In this document: positions 50,601 through 57,744 of the stretch, piece by piece
Layout: each line of letters begins with the position of its first letter
How positions within the stretch are numbered: position 1 is the stretch's first letter
Origin: Branchiostoma floridae
Taxonomy: Eukaryota > Chordata > Leptocardii > Amphioxiformes > Branchiostomatidae
Length of the DNA: 61,505 nt
NCBI RefSeq assembly: GCF_000003815.2
Contig: NC_049995.1
Location: 13,542,062 to 13,603,566 of the forward strand
Direction of reading: 5' to 3'
The notes under the pieces: generated by a model
What the model was told of the DNA's origin: nothing
Databases searched by the model: none
What the model saw: the letters and a program-made list of their open reading frames with translations, nothing else
Translations under genes and position numbers: made by a program

Positions 50601-53600
50601 TATCAGACTTGTCATCATTCGTTTCTATTCTAATTACATATTGTACCTGTAAGTGCGCGGTTTGCTTTGGTCTATTGTCGAGTTTCAGATATCAAATCGG
50701 ACCCGATAGCCAATCAATCAGAAAATGGCCGGACAAAGCGTGTACTCTAGCATACCCCCTCATTTATACCCCAGTAGGAGTGGTTTGATGGTTTGGAAGA
50801 AGAAGAATATTTTGGATTTACAAAGTAATAAGACCAAATCAGGAAAGCGTGTGCTGACGTATGGTCCCATTACACAGCCATAGTCATTTTTTTGCCTTGT
50901 CAAACGCACACAAAAAAAGCAGCCTATAATCAAAGACACTGTGCCTAGGGGCTCAGCCGCTGTAAACCATGTTGCAGCGTGATAGGCATCAAGAACAAGA
51001 CAAAAAGAATACAGAATTAAAACCAAGAGATATGTTGCTGTTGATTCCTAATTTGAAATGGATGGCTGAAGGAAGGGTTCAGTAAGCCATATATCAGCTG
51101 TTCATCCTACATGGCAGTTTTCCAGTTTTGCCTGGCAGGGTTCCAGCGGGGTGTGATCACTCAGTGGGAGTTGTTTTTTATAAGGTTCATGGATTGTAAA
51201 GCTCTATGATTTACACACATTTCCATCCATCCATCAGTCCCGTAGCTCAAGAAGCCGTAGGGGCGGTAAGACTGTTCACAAGTGATTTCACACACATTTG
51301 CAACAAACGAAAGAAAGACATAGCATCCATCACACGTAGGAACCGATACAGTGGCCGATTGGGTACTGCTGTCCCCCTTACAATCGGTAGGTCGTGAGTT
51401 CGATCCCCGGCCACCTCTTACTAATCAAACATGGTACATGATGCTTTCTCTACTTAGCACTCAGCAGTAATGAGGAAGAGTATTGGAGTTAGACATACAT
51501 CACTACCAGCGGACTAGCCCTCTGCTGTAGTATAGTGGCTTGCACAAATGTGTGGCCCCGGGCTACAAAAATTGAGATGGACGCCACCTATAACATCTGT
51601 CAGAGATGTACGGGCAACTTAAGCCTTTACATTATGCGTAGGAAAGAAAAGGGTAGTTGAGTAATACGGCTTTTGGTAGAGTCGGAGCTAGAAGTTTTAC
51701 AAACTTTTACAATTAATGGCCAGGCTTTAAGTTTAGAGATATCGCTAGGAATAGGTTGTCTCTAATGAGGTTCCCTGATAATAGAACACACAGTGCTTAT
51801 AAAACATGAACAGGCTTTCATACCTTTGAAACATATGCGAACTATTGAAGATATATACCGCTGACAACATTGAAAGCTATATCTGCAACGTAAGTTACGA
51901 GAGACCGCCATCAATTGGCAAGCTTCCCGCTTTCAGCTTACACATATCACCCCGCGTGGCTCGGTTTTAATGAGGCTCTCACATGACAAAGCTCCAAGAG
52001 ATTTTTCAGATTGCTCTAATGCGTAGGGAGAGAACTGTTCGCCTGTGACTGTAAGATAGTCGTAATTTTTGCCTTCCAAAAGATCAGATGAAGATAGTGC
52101 TCTTTGATTTTAACAGAAGAATATCTCAGATATTCTTGTTCATTATCTTTTTTATTACACTTTTACTGAGCAAAATCCATTACTAGTATCTTCTATCTAA
52201 ATAAGATAAGCGCAAAAACACCAGTCGCATGACTGGCATCGTCATGCCTGACCCATGACCGTTGCTAGGCAACCATGCAGTAATGATGTCATCTCAGACG
52301 GCTGTTGACTTTCAATCAGCGTTGACATTGACCTCTGTGCCCGTCAGTCATGGCCCCGCCCCTTAGCTCATTCCCGGAACGATTGGCATGCCGACAATGC
52401 GTTCTAATCAACAAGTAGATTATGATGGAGACTTTAGCAAGTGTTATCGAGACGATACCAGCGAAAAGAGACACTTAGCAAAAGATAACACTGTGTCGCA
52501 TAGGAATTTTGTGCAGCTTCTGGATTTGAAATTCCACTAGATATCAGACTTAGGCAAGTGTAATAGATATGATACCGGTGAAAACAAGCACTTAACAATT
52601 GATAACATCCCGCGCATGTGCATTTTTCAGTGTAGGCATTCTGGATTTAAAATTCCACTAGATATCAGACTTAGGCAAGTGTAACAGATATGATACTGAT
52701 GAAAATATAGACTTAGTAACAGATAGTGTTTGTGCAGCAATTCTAAATATTAGATTCCATTACATATCAGTAATGAAAGGATGTGGAAAGGCCTAGGTCA
52801 GGTTCTTTATTTCTAACCTTGGCATGCTCGGAACTCTTAGAACATGTCATGAAATGCAATCAAGATGTATTTATTGCTGTCGAAAATGGATGCATAAACA
52901 GAACAGCGTTGACAACACCAGACTTATTTTGTCTGCAGCTGTATCTTGCACGCTTGTACTATTATTGATACCTCATTAAATGCGATTAAGATTCCTATTC
53001 ATAAGTCATGAACGTTGTAACAAGCACGTACAAATAGCATCAACCTAAAATTACTCTATGAGCAGATTTACCCATGGTATAAGATGTTAACTAAAGGTGG
53101 TATCTCACTGCACTTGGGGCACCGGTGCGGCACTGCGGGGTTTGTTTTTTCACTGCGGCACTGTTGTGTTATTTTTGTTGTAATTTACATGTAGATATTG
53201 CGTAATACGTAAACGTATGACTTAGAAGACATCAAAATACACAAAACGTAAGAAAATTCGTTGTTTATCTCGGAAATTCGTAATTGAGTAATCTTTCGAA
53301 CCCCGCAGTACCGCATCGGACCAAAACAGTGCCGACCAAACTAGCCATCGGTAAATCAGCTTCGAGGTTTGCTAAAAACGTTTCGCAAGTTGGACCTATA
53401 TCCTTTATATGTTTCTCGCTTGTGTATAAACGGCCTCTCGGTTGTGTTTGGCAGCCGTTCAGCCCCTGTTCTGTAAGACAGATCGGGTCATTACTGTGTT
53501 CTGCTGCGGTGGAGTTTTCCGGTAATATAAAGTTACGGTTCAGAGTCGTAAACAGTCCGTGTGGGATATTGAATTCAGCTGCAGTGTGAGTCATGCATAC

Positions 53601-54481
53601 ATCTCACGCGAACGTTACTACGTACCATACTGACCACACAAGCACGAGAGAGAGAGGGGGAGGGAGAGAGAAAGATATAACTAAGTTTCGATTTCTTATC
53701 AAATTCCGGAGTTGAAAGGTCTTTTTTGAAGGGAATAAAAATGATTTCGTTCATATAAATTGCTGGTGTTTTGCGCTCTTACTGTTAAAGCTGTTATGGT
53801 GACCTTGCAAAATCCAATGAATAAAAGAGAAAGAGGTTTATGTAGTTAAGTATGTATTGACGCATGCAATCGAACATACAGGAAATGGCCGTAGAATAAT
53901 TGATGACTCCATGTCACTTCCGCGTCACAGGTATGACATAAAAAAGCCGTATCACACATGGTTCGAAGTTTTATCACACAGGCTTCCTTTGAATAATTTG
54001 AACGTACTATGTGCACTCCGAGTGCGTCGTGGTCGAAAATTCGAATACCTGATTCGGGCGTTGGAACATTGTTTGTTCGAGGTCACGTGGTTTTTCTCAG
54101 GTGGGTATAACATAAAATACAACACGGTGTATTTCGTGTCACGTAGGATCTGTGAACGTGATTGTATTTCCATCCCTTCGCTATCACCCCGCCCCTGCAC
54201 ATGTTGCGGGAGTTGAGACCGCCCCGGGACGACTATTCAGCACCCCGCTAACGAGCGGCTCCAGACGAGCAGTGATGTCATGCGTGACGTAACAGGCCAT
54301 GAAACATCCCCTATCATACCAAACACGGATGCACGGAGCGCTGTCATTATATGCACCAAGATAAACCATGTATATCAAACATTACCTGTTCCTATGTCTG
54401 CTCCTGTACATACAATAAATGCCCCCCCCCCCTTCCTGTTAGCTTTAAGTACTTATGTTTATATACAAAAAGGCTATGGGA

Positions 54482-54566
<85 letters not shown>

Positions 54567-57500
54567 TATACTTAGTTAGATTGTGCATTGTTGTTTCTGC
54601 GTTCCTATGTATGTCTGTTAGCGACCTGTGCCTAGCCTGTCGTGTACAATAAAGGTCTTACATTCATTCATCGTATTCGGCTACTCGTTCATTGTATTTG
54701 GCTATATGTTTAGTAAATTTCCCCACTTCAGATACTTGTATAGTAAAGAGAAATTCATATGATCCTTACTCACCATACACCTCACTACTTATGCAACTAC
54801 CAAGAAGCGGGAGAAAGTCAAATTTACTAGAGAAGATTAGACGTTTTCATGTATACAAATATGTATATAATTGCTACCATGTGACCTGTACTTAGCCCTG
54901 TGGGGTATAAATGTATAATTCATTAATATTCATTCAATTTCTCAGTCGGTGAGTTCGCCACTAAACATTTCATCATGCAATTGCTACATTTCAGAACTGG
55001 CTCCATTTTTTAAAGTTATGCTTGGTGCATATATGTCATGGTGCGGAATCATTATGCTACCCACTGAGCCCACTCATGGTGGTGTATCATGGGGCCATAG
55101 CGAAACGAAAAGGGCAACACGCCTGGCCCCCCTCCAATTTTTCATATGACCGTGACACCATCTGTTTACCCTGCCCATCTGTTCATGTTTGGGAATTTTC
55201 CTTTACATGCCTACCCGCGGGTAACCTTTATTTTCATATCAACTCCGGGTTATTGGAGATCTTTGTGTTATGTTTTTTTGAATGTGCCAAAGATGTTGAA
55301 AATTGTTTGATAACGCTGGGCATATCAAAACTATCAATTAGCATGATTGGCACTCTTAGAAAGAAAGAAAGAAAACAAACATATAAAAAATTGATTGTCA
55401 AAACTGGACGATACCCTCTTTATCCTTCTGAACGCTTAGAATATTTTCCTCCGAATACATGCCCTTAGGGTGACTGACATAACTAGTAACGTTTATTATA
55501 GCACTGTAGCTGTTATCATCCGTTGGTCTGGGTTGCTATGTTATATGTGTTATTCTGAATGTGCCAAATATGTGAGAGAGATCATTTGGTCATAATGAGG
55601 AATATAATTTCCATCAGATAGAAGGTGGTAGAACTTTAATGGAATGAGCAAAAAAGAGTCCGTTAAATATCATAAAATTTCACGTAATTATCATGCATCG
55701 TCCGTTATATTGAAAAGCTTGTACGTAAAATGCGTATGTTCGTTTTCTATGCCTCCTCAATTCAGTCGTGTTCACTTCTTTTTCTGTTACTTATTTTGTA
55801 TTTATATATTTATGCTGACATTGTGTATTTCTACTCTTGGTTTATATCTATGTTTTGAGTAGAATGATTCACATAAGCACTATGCTTTTTGCATGGAAAT
55901 ATATGCGAATAAATGAATGAATAAATATTCACGCCTCATTGCCCCCTCCCCCCATGTGCACCTGTTATTTCCCGTACAGTATGGACATAGCAGATGCTGT
56001 TCAATGTGTACAGCGTGGCTGACGTATTCCCCTTAAAATCCACTTGCTCTATGTTGGCATACAAAAGCTAAAGGCTTCAGGAAAGAATGTTTTTAAGAGT
56101 CTAAATAGCTTATACATTGACCCTCATCCTCACAAACTGTGACGCCTGACTTTCATGGTAATCATTTTCGACTTTTTTCATTGTAGTGACGTTCGTATGC
56201 TATCATGGATTTAAGCTTTATTCGCGTTTTTAAATTTACTAATTTTTGGGATAAATATGTACATGCGGACTGGCCTGGGTGTGTTAACTATGTAATAAAC
56301 ACTAACAAAAACATACAGGAACAGCGACAATGAAAAGTGAAAAACGGGGAATACTCTACATAGTAATCTGCTATGACCCAAATTCCTTTGTGTATACATT
56401 AAATAGACATGTCTCTGGGGACTAGTGGACATACTCAATCTCTGTATGCGTGGTTATGGATGATATGGCTTTGCTTTAATAAAGTATTTTGTCTCTCTCA
56501 AGCTGAACACTGGATAAAAATAGTACGGTGTTGTCACATGTAAGGTATTTGTTTTGATCGTACCTATGATGCGTATACCTCAAAATATTTATAAAGGGAA
56601 TTTCATGCGAATGTAGTATTAATGCATGCATTGAGGATGGTGTGTGTGTGTGTGGTGGGGGTATTCTTCTTACCTGCATTTCTTCAAGTTCCAGCTTCAG
56701 TTCCTTAATCTCCGCCTTAAGTCGGGAGTTCTCCTCTGCAATGTCGTCCCCGACCTTGGCGTTCCTGTCTTCGGGTGAGCTCGGGGATCTCCGGCCGCCG
56801 TCGGGCGAGGTGCTCGGCCCTCGGTCGGAGTCGGGACTCCTGAGGTAGTTGTTGAGCTTCTCGTCCGAACCCCGTGTACCTCTGCTCGCCTGTGCTCGGG
56901 CCTTCGCGCGATACCTCTCGGTGAGATAGATTCCGTCTCCCGCCGGCTTGCCGTCCGGCTTGGCTTTGACTGACCCAGTGGTATGCCAGGACTGTTGTTT
57001 ACCCCCAGAACTCCATATCCCGGTTGTACCTTTGCCAGCGGTGTCCGTATTTAACGTTCTGGCACCGTTCTCCTTTCTATAAACAGCCGGACTTTTAGTC
57101 AGAGACGAGCGGGTGTAAGTGCTGGTTAGACTTAGCCCCCCTCCTCTCTCAAAGTTCCCGCGAACGGTGGACGGTTTGCCAATATGGCCTCCTTTAGATA
57201 ATTTCTTCGTGACGTCACCTGGTTTTACCATCACTTCGTCCGCCGTGCGAAGCTTCTTCCTGGTGGAGGCTGAGTTCTGCCGCCAGGGTTTGGAGCTGTG
57301 CGCGCCTGACCGTGGCTTCACCCGAGGGGGTGGGGCGTCTGTGTCCTTCTTCATCTGTCTGTCTATCCGCTCGGTGCTACCGTTCTCCTCGGCCGAGCTG
57401 GTCTCCAGGTCCGTGCTGGCCTGGTCCTCCTCCGGATCGCCTACGCTGGATCCCTCGGGGGAAAGCAGCATGCCTCCCGAAGGGTCGTTCTCAACGCCGC

Positions 57501-57744
57501 GGTTCTCCAAAAAAGGCGGCAGCTGCTGGTGCGGACTCGGAATCTGCTCTCTACCCGCTATCTCAGCAGCCGGTCCACCCTCGGGAGTTCCCGCTAATTC
57601 CACAGGCATGAGGCCACCGTCTACATCATCGCCCAGTAGGCCGTGATCCTCGCGTGTCCGGAAACAAACCCTGCACCTGTCTTTCCGCCATGGTTGCGGG
57701 TCGTACCGCCCACAAGCCGCCCTCCTCTCGCTGCTGTCCCCCAT
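7650..57744 (-). CDS. MTCL1: MTCL/SOGA-family giant coiled-coil protein (18 coding exons)
   Basis: All 18 exons join in frame to about 3,180 residues (human MTCL1 is about 1,900). Family knowledge: MTCL proteins bind and crosslink microtubules; MTCL1 binds the polarity kinase PAR1b/MARK2, and MTCL2/SOGA1 acts at the Golgi. Recognition rests on [15 protein letters not shown] (exon 2), [13 protein letters not shown] (exon 3) and repeated LxLVEEExxxLxRKLxExE units (exon 4), the SOGA coiled-coil core, in the family's order. Order by residue: Cys/His N-terminal motif (11-34), disordered region, coiled coil (about 335-913), acidic linkers, further coiled coils (985-1053, 1547-1680), a three-copy repeat (exon 13), another coiled coil (2314-2368), a long Ser/Pro/Arg-rich tail and a C-terminal ETAV. 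The window has one gene for MTCL1/2/3, so orthology to a single vertebrate copy is not implied. Exon edges are by eye; extra small exons could be missed. Confidence 0.85.
7887..8149 (-). other. MTCL1: Intron 17 of the MTCL-like gene
   Basis: Short intron. If retained, translation stops after two codons (TAG at 8141-8143). Nothing else is seen. Confidence 0.6.
8150..8389 (-). CDS. MTCL1: MTCL-like exon 17
   Basis: 80 residues: [20 protein letters not shown], a repeated RREE motif ([17 protein letters not shown]), then a basic Ser-rich stretch ([14 protein letters not shown]). Acceptor tttcctttgcag. The donor GAG/gtaaag is followed in frame by Val-Lys-stop, so retaining the intron gives an alternative C-terminus. 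Confidence 0.85.
8390..8775 (-). other. MTCL1: Intron 16 of the MTCL-like gene
   Basis: 386 nt with no further signal seen. Confidence 0.7.
8776..10663 (-). CDS. MTCL1: MTCL-like exon 16, basic Ser/Pro-rich tail
   Basis: About 629 residues. Begins [20 protein letters not shown] and includes a basic block ([17 protein letters not shown]). It also has RSKSVDSHL and RSKSAPPT (RSxSxP types, possible kinase or 14-3-3 sites), [20 protein letters not shown] (proline-directed sites), and a helix with [18 protein letters not shown] before the donor GAG/gtatga. In MTCL1 the C-terminal region binds microtubules; this tail is the likely equivalent by position and charge. High GC. Confidence 0.9.
10664..11051 (-). 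other. MTCL1: Intron 15 of the MTCL-like gene
   Basis: 388 nt; a T-rich acceptor tract sits at its 3' end. No other features seen. Confidence 0.7.
11052..11125 (-). CDS. MTCL1: MTCL-like exon 15
   Basis: Encodes [20 protein letters not shown] and GTLK plus two bases. Acceptor catttgtttgacag, donor AAAAG/gtgagt. Phase 2 out, matching exon 16. Confidence 0.87.
11126..11622 (-). repeat. MTCL1: Intron 14 with (GTTT)n microsatellite at the donor
   Basis: The intron begins gtctgtttgtttgtttg on the minus strand; the AAAC run covers about 11595-11620 on the plus strand. The remainder has no gene or recognisable element. Confidence 0.8.
11623..11787 (-). CDS. MTCL1: MTCL-like exon 14
   Basis: 55 residues: [20 protein letters not shown], then [20 protein letters not shown] and [10 protein letters not shown], an amphipathic helix. 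Acceptor ttgttttctgtgcgcag. The donor is GAG/gtctgt, a weak site directly followed by GTTT repeats. Confidence 0.85.
11788..12791 (-). repeat. MTCL1: Intron 13 of the MTCL-like gene, with a local direct repeat
   Basis: Segments near 11787-11912 and 11920-12050 are diverged direct copies (cores GGAACTGCGCACAGAAAACAAC and GGAATTGCGCATAGACAACA, followed by similar GGCGTTG(T/C)CAAAAA and TCATAC-like text). A GA-rich tract lies at 12570-12745. No exon seen. Confidence 0.6.
12792..14690 (-). CDS. MTCL1: MTCL-like exon 13, large repeat-bearing exon
   Basis: 633 residues, phase 0/0. Starts [20 protein letters not shown], is Lys/Glu/Ser-rich and mostly disordered. Three tandem units of 46-48 residues begin VTASQR and contain DDYLQ and SPxxP (14261 to 13848). 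Later it has acidic and basic patches, a helix ([20 protein letters not shown]) and [16 protein letters not shown] near the end. Acceptor gattccttag, donor GAA/gtatga. No vertebrate counterpart recognised. Confidence 0.85.
14691..15170 (-). other. MTCL1: Intron 12 of the MTCL-like gene
   Basis: AT-rich, no supported feature. Confidence 0.7.
15171..15377 (-). CDS. MTCL1: MTCL-like exon 12
   Basis: 69 residues: [40 protein letters not shown], then [20 protein letters not shown] and [10 protein letters not shown]. Coiled coil with a (K/R)WxxE(K/R)xxL pattern. The acceptor is a tandem NAGNAG (ttcagCAG/GAG). Donor gtgtgt. Confidence 0.9.
15378..17750 (-). repeat. MTCL1: Intron 11 with GT microsatellites and a possible retroelement tail
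   Basis: GT-rich tracts at about 16770-16860 and 16940-17050, CT at 16920-16937, and a CA tract at 17592-17636. Near 15880-15985 the minus strand reads GACGAATGATGATGAATGTT then CTGAAACGTCAGACCG, resembling tails that follow some reverse transcriptase elements. No coding support. Confidence 0.55.
17751..17777 (-). CDS. MTCL1: MTCL-like exon 11, 27-nt microexon
   Basis: Encodes VETKSTQPQ. Flanked by ttgttttcag and gtaagt, both strong sites, and phase 0/0, so it can be included or skipped without changing frame. Confidence 0.75.
17985..18152 (-). CDS. MTCL1: MTCL-like exon 10
   Basis: 56 residues: [20 protein letters not shown] through [19 protein letters not shown], coiled coil with a central Trp. 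Acceptor catcatcacag. The donor is ambiguous: GTG/gtacgt (used here) or AAA/gtggta three bases earlier; both keep frame and differ by one Val. Confidence 0.88.
19012..19560 (+). repeat. Tandem repeat, unit about 86-103 bp
   Basis: Phrases GACTGGTAAA, ATATAGAT and CAAGCTGTCGTGCAG recur (the last near 19288, 19374 and 19476). The array is interrupted by the palindromic element at 19045-19280. Confidence 0.75.
19045..19280. mobile_element. MITE-like element, family A copy 1
   Basis: Starts GGTGGTATCTCACTGCACTT and ends in an imperfect inverted copy (CGCAGTGCCGCACTGGTGCACC). The interior matches 53095-53325 along its whole length, including ATGACT(A/T)AGAAGAC and AAATACACAAAACG. No coding capacity. 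Confidence 0.72.
23634..23948 (-). CDS. MTCL1: MTCL-like exon 9
   Basis: 105 residues after a 10.8-kb intron. Begins [14 protein letters not shown], becomes highly acidic ([19 protein letters not shown]) and ends in a helix, [15 protein letters not shown]. Acceptor cttcccaaatatag, donor gtaagt, phase 0/0. The KEKRELERK ending fits the coiled coil resuming in exon 10. Confidence 0.82.
29479..29706. mobile_element. MITE with 40-bp terminal inverted repeats
   Basis: The left end CCTTTTCACTAGGACGGCGC continues through CGCTCTCTCTGCGA. The right end complements it as CCTTTCCACTAGACGGCG then GCGCTCTCACTGCGA. 228 bp, AT-rich interior, no open frame. Confidence 0.82.
29734..29748 (+). repeat. Poly-C tract
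   Basis: An uninterrupted run of about 15 C just outside the MITE's right end; prone to length error in sequencing. Confidence 0.9.
29920..30860 (+). repeat. Degenerate tandem repeat field
   Basis: GGAATTTAATATCTAGGATA recurs near 29948 and 30131. TTTCTACGCATAG-like text followed by TTCC(A/G)TT recurs near 30080, 30351 and 30665. CTTTTAGTTCA(C/T)AT then CCTAACATTTGTGA/TTTTTGA recurs near 30480 and 30784. Unit length is variable, about 180-310 bp. Confidence 0.7.
34736..35899 (-). CDS. MTCL1: MTCL-like exon 8
   Basis: 388 residues. Helical start ([20 protein letters not shown] and [18 protein letters not shown]), then an acidic disordered stretch with a Cys-rich patch ([10 protein letters not shown]), then a coiled coil ([20 protein letters not shown]). 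Acceptor gttctacag, donor AAG/gtaact. The frame continues about 84 nt past the donor before a stop, so readthrough is possible but unlikely. Confidence 0.8.
35900..36065 (-). other. MTCL1: Intron 7 of the MTCL-like gene
   Basis: Short AT-rich intron, nothing else seen. Confidence 0.7.
36066..36272 (-). CDS. MTCL1: MTCL-like exon 7
   Basis: 69 residues: [20 protein letters not shown] and later [18 protein letters not shown], predicted coiled coil. Acceptor cacttgcag, donor gtaaaa, phase 0/0. Confidence 0.8.
36496..36708 (-). CDS. MTCL1: MTCL-like exon 6
   Basis: 71 residues, acidic and Ser-rich then helical ([17 protein letters not shown]-type end; first residues [19 protein letters not shown]). 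Acceptor acacctgtttag, donor gtaaac. Supported mainly by phase 0 at both ends and position between clear exons. Confidence 0.72.
36709..38303 (-). other. MTCL1: Intron 5 of the MTCL-like gene
   Basis: Contains an A-rich GA tract (36720-36970) and a 12-bp perfect inverted repeat with a 2-nt spacer at 38003-38028 (AACCAAGGAGGT and complement). No gene. Confidence 0.65.
38304..38593 (-). CDS. MTCL1: MTCL-like exon 5
   Basis: Completes the Glu split with exon 4 and encodes [33 protein letters not shown], then a Lys/Ser-rich linker ([18 protein letters not shown]) ending [12 protein letters not shown]. Donor gtaaga, phase 0 out. Confidence 0.88.
38594..39168 (-). repeat. MTCL1: Intron 4 with a direct duplication
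   Basis: Two copies of about 95 bp, 38870-38960 and 39000-39095. Shared text includes GATCAGCCCA, TCTGGCGCAGG and AGAAG(G/T)ATCGC. Confidence 0.8.
39169..40204 (-). CDS. MTCL1: MTCL-like exon 4, SOGA repeat core
   Basis: About 345 residues. Five coiled-coil units start with variants of L+xQLxLxEEE and end with xYKxKY-like segments, near 40108, 39919, 39727, 39559 and 39385, separated by short acidic or Ser-rich linkers. Human MTCL1 has the same kind of block. Acceptor ttctctaatag, donor TTTAG/gtgggt, phase 1 out. Confidence 0.93.
40205..41450 (-). other. MTCL1: Intron 3 of the MTCL-like gene
   Basis: 1.25 kb AT-rich; no feature supported on either strand. Confidence 0.65.
41451..41612 (-). 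CDS. MTCL1: MTCL-like exon 3 (residues 418-471)
   Basis: Encodes [20 protein letters not shown] and the following coiled coil to [21 protein letters not shown] is a family hallmark. Acceptor ctgtcaccacag, donor gtagaa, phase 0 at both ends. Confidence 0.94.
43573..43643 (+). tRNA. tRNA-Gly (anticodon GCC)
   Basis: 71-nt cloverleaf. The acceptor stem GCATCGG pairs with CCGATGC, followed by the discriminator A. The D arm contains the A-box TGGTTCAGTGG, the anticodon loop is CTGCCAC with GCC, and the B-box is GGTTCGATTCC in the T arm. No intron. A T-run (43650-43656) follows and would stop Pol III. It sits antisense inside intron 2 of the MTCL-like gene. Sequence looks intact and functional. 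Confidence 0.97.
43648..43656 (+). terminator. Pol III terminator of tRNA-Gly
   Basis: Run of seven or more T five bases after the tRNA 3' end. Confidence 0.85.
43811..44265 (-). repeat. Tandem partial copies of MTCL-like exon 2 donor region
   Basis: CTGACCTTGAGGTCCTGTTC and its continuation are repeated at about 44069 and 44194, with a decayed copy at 43820, beside the real exon end at 44346. Units are about 125-145 bp and include the flanking intron phrase TGCGAAACAAACAAA. The 44199-44255 copy is bounded by CTGCAG and gtcagg and reads in frame for 19 codons. Confidence 0.85.
44346..44525 (-). CDS. MTCL1: MTCL-like exon 2 (residues 358-417)
   Basis: Encodes [35 protein letters not shown] and VREIEQDLK. 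Matches the conserved MTCL/SOGA core. Acceptor tttgctttatcaacag, donor AAG/gtcagg. Partial copies of both ends lie in the flanking introns. Confidence 0.93.
44580..44645 (-). repeat. Partial copy of MTCL-like exon 2 acceptor-side sequence
   Basis: CCCGCTGCAGCTGGCGAAAC and TTCAAATTCCTCT match the real exon (44470-44520) but lie upstream in intron 1. The splice site end is degraded. Confidence 0.8.
44785..44997. mobile_element. MITE with TACTGTAAATGCA ends
   Basis: Begins TACTGTAAATGCATTTAAGT and ends in TTTCTGCATTTACAGTA, its inverted copy. The interior has repeated TTCGCGGT and CACCGCGAA segments that also pair. 213 bp, non-coding. Confidence 0.85.
46770..47060 (+). repeat. Tandem duplication, unit about 140 bp
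   Basis: ATCATCAATA(A/G)ATATTGATCA, then ATACTTTCAGTGGCC, then AATTTCACAAAGGAATT(T/G)CAGGTCA occur twice. Confidence 0.85.
47110..47400 (+). repeat. Direct plus inverted repeat cluster
   Basis: CATTTCATTTGTCTAAAACG then CTTCAATCAAACTAATCTA occurs at 47139 and 47304. Its inverted form, TAGATTAGTTTGATTGAAGG, lies between (47252). A shorter relative is at 46615. This arrangement can form a long hairpin. Confidence 0.82.
48394..48530. mobile_element. Short MITE, 137 bp
   Basis: The left end TAGTCCGGGTACCACTCGGA and GTAGTAATT-like continuation is inverted at the right end, as ACTACTATCCGTATGGTACC then CAGACTA. Non-coding. Confidence 0.8.
48880..49290 (+). repeat. Direct repeat pair
   Basis: CTATGTAGGGTAA(G/C)(T/C)ATATGAATGAA then AGCTGTCAAA, later CTTCCATTACT and GGAATACCCAG, occur at 48889-48995 and 49168-49280. 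Confidence 0.8.
50170..50760 (+). repeat. Tandem repeat, unit about 200 bp, two full and one partial copies
   Basis: TGTTGTAGATTGTACGTGTA, the GTCGGGTTTCAG/GTCGAGTTTCAG variants, ATCGGACCCGATA, AAAATGGCCGGA and GTACTCTAG recur in order near 50340-50530 and 50555-50750. A partial copy is near 50210. Confidence 0.85.
51351..51620 (+). mobile_element. tRNA-derived SINE
   Basis: The head (51351-51414) has a perfect 7-bp acceptor-like stem, GTGGCCG and CGGCCAC, and a B-box GAGTTCGATCC. The body follows with CTTAGCACTCAGCAGTAATG and GCGGACTAGCCCTCTGCTG. The D arm is shortened, so this is not a working tRNA. Confidence 0.78.
52425..52770 (+). repeat. Tandem repeat, unit about 120 bp, three copies
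   Basis: GCAAGTGT(T/A)A then GA(T/C)GATACC, then TTAG(C/T)AA, then a T-rich end with ATTCTGGATTTGAAATTCCA and variants, recurs three times. The two central copies share ACTAGATATCAGACTTAGGC. Confidence 0.85.
53095..53325. mobile_element. MITE-like element, family A copy 2
   Basis: Same ends and interior as 19045-19280 (GGTGGTATCTCACTGCACTT, then GCACCGGTGCGGCACTGCGG; right end CCCCGCAGTACCGCATCGG). Two clearly related copies 34 kb apart, both in introns of the same gene. Confidence 0.75.
54486..54565 (+). repeat. (GT)n microsatellite, about 40 units
   Basis: Uninterrupted GT run of about 80 bp. The Val-Cys repeat read from it is not a protein. Confidence 0.95.
56674..57744 (-). CDS. MTCL1: MTCL-like exon 1 (residues 1-357)
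   Basis: Start ATG at 57744 in strong context (ACAATGG); the upstream frame lacks a better supported Met. Residues 11-34 form C-x12-C-x2-C-x6-H within [20 protein letters not shown]. Then comes about 300 residues of disordered Ser/Pro/Gly/Arg-rich sequence, ending in the first coiled coil, [20 protein letters not shown]. The exon is GC-rich with many CpGs, as expected next to a promoter. Donor CAG/gtaaga, phase 0. Confidence 0.85.

Larger units (their letters stand above)
44526..56673 (-). other. MTCL1: Intron 1 of the MTCL-like gene (12.1 kb)
   Basis: Dense in repeats: MITEs at 44785-44997, 48394-48530 and 53095-53325, a SINE at 51351-51620, tandem repeats at 46770-47400, 48880-49290, 50170-50760 and 52425-52770, and a GT microsatellite at 54486-54565. 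Two possible LINE 3' tails with ATTC repeats lie at 54600-54680 and 54880-54945. No exon supported on either strand. Confidence 0.6.

Noticed and set aside
54280-54652. Open frames encoding long Val-Cys repeats
   Set aside because: Translation of the GT microsatellite.
55022-55468. 148-codon plus-strand open frame
   Set aside because: AT-rich intronic sequence with no recognised motif; length is within chance expectation for a 12-kb intron.
57119-57646. 175-codon plus-strand open frame
   Set aside because: Antisense shadow of GC-rich MTCL-like exon 1.
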